From Polyangiaceae bacterium (GTDB taxonomy: Bacteria > Myxococcota_A > Polyangia > Polyangiales > Polyangiaceae), in NCBI GenBank assembly GCA_019637265.1, contig JAHBVY010000009.1, positions 15,001 through 79,000 on the forward strand: 64,000 bases of DNA, read 5' to 3'. The position numbers and the translations under genes are program-made. Shown in pieces: positions 61,793 through 64,000 of this stretch (positions are counted from its first letter, which is position 1; the number at the start of each line of letters is the position of its first letter). The notes beneath the pieces were generated by a model, which was not told the DNA's origin, did not search any database, and saw only the letters and a list, made by a program, of their open reading frames with translations.

Positions 61793-62821
61793 ATGGGTTA
61801 TGGGCGCCACCTGGATCAGGTAGCCGGCGGGATGAGTCGGTTGCTACACCTCCGCGGTGCGAAGCACAACACGGTGGCTCAGCTGGGGCCTTACCTCGAC
61901 CTCCCCGTGGGCGAGCTGTTCCCGGAGCCGCCGCCGCTCACTCAGGTGAAGGTCACGCGGCGGCTCGTCGATCGCGCGCTGCGCACGAGCACCCTCACGT
62001 GGCGCAGTCAACACCAGGTGGTGTGTCAGGACTACGCGAAGCGCCACTACGGCGAGTACGCGCGGAACCTCACGGCGCACGCGCGGTGGATCCGCGCGGA
62101 TACGGCCATGCGCCGCACCTGCCTCATCTACGTGCACGGGTGGCTCGAGCCCGGCTCTTGGGTGGAGGAGGCGACGCTGTTCCGCAGCTGGACGAAGCAG
62201 CTCCCGGTGGACATCGTCCACGTCTCGCTGCCGTTCCACGGCCCGCGCAACCCGCCCGGCTCCTTGTTCAGCGGTGAATACTTTTGGTCAGCAGACCTGG
62301 TGCGTTCGATCGAAGGCGTGCGTCAGGGCGTGTGCGACGTGCGCGGCATCATGAGCTGGCTCCGCGCGCAGGGCTATGAGCGCGTCGGCGTCACCGGCAT
62401 CAGCTTGGGCGGCTCGCTGACCATGGTCACCGGGTGCGTGAGCCCGACCCCGGACTTCATCGCGCCCATCATCTCGCACCTTCAGCTCCAAGACGCGGTG
62501 GAGCAGGCGCCCATCTTGTGGCGCATGAAGCGCGACCTCACGAGCTGGGGCGTGGATCGCGAGGAGCGTCATCGGCTGTTCGGTCGCTTGGGGCTCGCGA
62601 GCTATCGTCCGCTGATCGAGCGCGAGCGGCAGCTCTGGATCGAGGCCGAGGAAGACGCCTACATCGACGCGCACCTGGTGGAGAAGCAGTGGCAGGCCTG
62701 GGGTGAGCCGCCCATCTTGTGGATCCCAGGTGGTCATATGAGCTTCCCACTCTCGGTGCCGAAGATGACCGAGCGCATGGCGAAGTTCTTGGAAGAGCTG
62801 CCGGCGCGTCGAGCCGGCTGA
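61793..62821 (+). CDS. Alpha/beta hydrolase, ABHD18-like
   Basis: 342 residues from the ATG at 61793 (an ATG at 61745 also lies in frame). The oxyanion region is IYVHGWLEPGSW, the nucleophile Ser is in GVTGISLGGSLTMV, and the His is in IPGGHMSFPLSVP. The layout (long N-terminal part before the fold, PFHGPRNPPG) matches ABHD18-type hydrolases; the substrate is unknown. It is divergent from the terB-like gene. Confidence 0.8.
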   Translation: MGYGRHLDQVAGGMSRLLHLRGAKHNTVAQLGPYLDLPVGELFPEPPPLTQVKVTRRLVDRALRTSTLTWRSQHQVVCQDYAKRHYGEYARNLTAHARWIRADTAMRRTCLIYVHGWLEPGSWVEEATLFRSWTKQLPVDIVHVSLPFHGPRNPPGSLFSGEYFWSADLVRSIEGVRQGVCDVRGIMSWLRAQGYERVGVTGISLGGSLTMVTGCVSPTPDFIAPIISHLQLQDAVEQAPILWRMKRDLTSWGVDREERHRLFGRLGLASYRPLIERERQLWIEAEEDAYIDAHLVEKQWQAWGEPPILWIPGGHMSFPLSVPKMTERMAKFLEELPARRAG

Positions 62822-62925
62822 CGTCGACTGTGACTCAGCCAAGCTGACGAGGGCGCTCGGGGACCAGCCGCTTGGGGCGACGGATCTCGAGTCGTTCGTC
62901 GGCCGTCAGGTCCACGCACGATATC

Positions 62926-62985
62926 TCGCGGGTTTGGGGGTTGGTCCCACCGTGAGCCGTCGCGCGGCGCTGCAGGCAGCGCGCG
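62926..62985. repeat. Dispersed G-run motif copy with hairpin
   Basis: GGGTTTGGGGGTTGGTCCCA (62930-62949), followed by a hairpin GCGCTGC-AG-GCAGCGC (about 62968-62983). It lies in the convergent gap between the hydrolase and the IgGFc-binding-like gene. 62822-62925 holds no other recognised feature. Confidence 0.65.
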
Positions 62986-64000
62986 TCAGCGTGGCGTGTC
63001 GGGCGGCGGCGCGATCCGCTTCAGGTTGAGGCCGCCGGGGTACTGGTAGCTGGTGTAGCGGCCATAGCCGAGCACTTGCAGGCCCACGGGCTCGCTCGCC
63101 GTGAGCACGTGCGCGCCTTGGTTGCCTGGCCCGAGGCGGATGCGCGTCACCCCGAACTCGTTCCCGACGGGCGTAGCCGGGGTGGTGACGGCGGCGCCAT
63201 CCAACATGAGCGTGACGCCGAGCGGGCCACTCACGTCAGCATAACTGATGTCGTAGTTGAGCGGCGCGAGGAACACGAAGTGCGTCCGGTATTGCTCCAC
63301 CGCGGTCACGAAGCTGAGCGACGGGTCACCCTTGCCGTCGGGGTTGGGCTCCTCTGGGTTGATTGGGTTCGGGTCCACCAGCGAGCCGCCGAGCTGGAAG
63401 GAAGCCACGGCGAACGCCTGGTTCCCCTGCACCTCGAAGGTCTGCTTCACGATCCCCAAGTCCACCCACTGCCCAGCGTTCAGGCTGGTGGGCGCGCCGC
63501 TCGGTGCGCCGTTTGGGTAGCTCAGCTGAGTGTTGTCGAAGTTGCCGTAGATGCGTACCACGTGTCCCGGGACGTCGCCCTTCGGTCCCGTGGGCGGCAC
63601 CACCAGGTAGTGCTGCCCGAAGGTCTCCGCGGGGAGTAGTGACTCCTCGGTGTGGTCGCACGCGACTTTATCGTCAGGGACCAGGGAGCAAGCGGTGCCC
63701 GAGATCACCTGGATGGGCTTGTTGGCTTGGATCAGCGAGCCGCTCAGCTCACCCGAGCCGGTGAGGCTGGTGTAGGTGAGGAGCTGGACCACGTCGCCCG
63801 CGTTCATCTCGAGCTCGGTGGTGCCGCCGCCAGGGACTTGGGGGATGCCACCGCCGGCTTCGATGGTGCCGGTGGGTGAGACGTAGACGGTGACGCGGGT
63901 GCCGTCTTGCGTCGCGGTGAGGGTCATGAACTCGGGGTACTGGGTGAAGGCGTGGTGGTAGCCATGGCGCCCCGCCATCCGATAGTTGCCCGTCATCGCC
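62986..64000 (-). CDS. IgGFc-binding-domain protein (C-terminal part; 5' end beyond window)
   Basis: At least 336 residues. Segments such as EFMTLTATQDGTRVTVYVSP, LSGSLIQANKPIQVISG and YTSYQYPGGLNLKRI, with cysteines in TACSLVPDDKVACDH, are characteristic of the IgGFc_binding domain found in large exported bacterial proteins. The frame is open to the window edge, so the true start lies outside. A TCAG-CATAA-CTGA palindrome occurs inside it near 63236. Confidence 0.8.
   Translation of the reverse strand, partial: AMTGNYRMAGRHGYHHAFTQYPEFMTLTATQDGTRVTVYVSPTGTIEAGGGIPQVPGGGTTELEMNAGDVVQLLTYTSLTGSGELSGSLIQANKPIQVISGTACSLVPDDKVACDHTEESLLPAETFGQHYLVVPPTGPKGDVPGHVVRIYGNFDNTQLSYPNGAPSGAPTSLNAGQWVDLGIVKQTFEVQGNQAFAVASFQLGGSLVDPNPINPEEPNPDGKGDPSLSFVTAVEQYRTHFVFLAPLNYDISYADVSGPLGVTLMLDGAAVTTPATPVGNEFGVTRIRLGPGNQGAHVLTASEPVGLQVLGYGRYTSYQYPGGLNLKRIAPPPDTPR

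Overview
This is a 64 kb chromosomal window from a GC-rich bacterium, most likely a myxobacterium (Myxococcota, Polyangiales-like). The clues are the high GC with strong G/C at third codon positions, an AgmX/PglI-type TonB-like protein, a C-terminal anchor resembling MYXO-CTERM on a subtilase, a Gly/Ser-rich VWA lipoprotein, an IgGFc-binding-domain protein and many lipoproteins. The taxon is inferred from gene content only.

Layout. 1-2.6 kb: 3' end of a 23S rRNA gene, 5S rRNA and a rho-independent terminator. 2.8-7.4 kb: GT51 transglycosylase with a long AsmA-like N-terminus; tadA with a repeat-built N-terminus, translationally coupled to an HTH-only LysR gene; divergent map, with two LysR-type boxes between. 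7.5-8.9 kb: two tandemly duplicated promoter-tRNA-Arg(ACG) units and aroE with an internal insert. 8.9-9.9 kb: coding-poor stretch bounded by an inverted repeat. 9.9-17.1 kb: cytochrome P460-like lipoprotein, ammonium transporter, PDZ-thioredoxin lipoprotein, subtilase, unknown exported protein. 17.2-19.6 kb: two coupled unknown genes, the second a coiled-coil repeat protein. 20.0-24.1 kb: tyrosine/homogentisate degradation operon (fahA-like, maiA-like, hppD, hmgA) behind a palindromic promoter. 24.2-29.7 kb (minus): miaA, mutL, a membrane protein, a Cof-type HAD phosphatase, rpmA and rplU. 30-36.4 kb: NlpC/P60-like protein, AgmX/PglI pair, an unknown protein, an orphan ribbon-helix-helix regulator with a palindromic operator, a VWA lipoprotein. 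36.5-43.4 kb: large lower-GC lipoprotein, ggt and gshB (divergent glutathione genes), a lipoprotein, a Cys-rich small protein. 43.6-46.5 kb: decayed nucleotidyltransferase pair, PhaR-like regulator, ECF sigma/anti-sigma pair. 46.6-54.0 kb: SMI1/KNR4 protein, a PDZ-NuoH-like fusion, PlsC-like acyltransferase, a DNA-binding-like protein, an SseB-like protein, aldehyde dehydrogenase. 54.3-64 kb: a 1471-residue P-type ATPase, a membrane protein with a repeat-built loop, TerB-like protein, ABHD18-like hydrolase, and the C-terminal part of an IgGFc-binding-domain protein.

The most unusual property is not one gene but several families of small dispersed repeats. One has a G/C-run motif (TTTTGGGGGTTTGGCA and variants ending CCAACCCCC), usually beside a GC-rich hairpin, seen about 17 times, mainly between genes. 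A second is a short RTCAG-N-CTGAY palindrome, often at gene 3' ends. A third is a GGGCGGGTTT/AAACCCGCCC hairpin. Related or similar low-complexity sequence also lies in frame inside housekeeping genes (aroE, mutL, miaA, tadA, possibly maiA). A loop of about 90 residues in the membrane protein at 58.7-61.2 kb is built almost wholly from such repeats. The second main point of interest is the PDZ-NuoH fusion, which has no other respiratory complex I gene near it.
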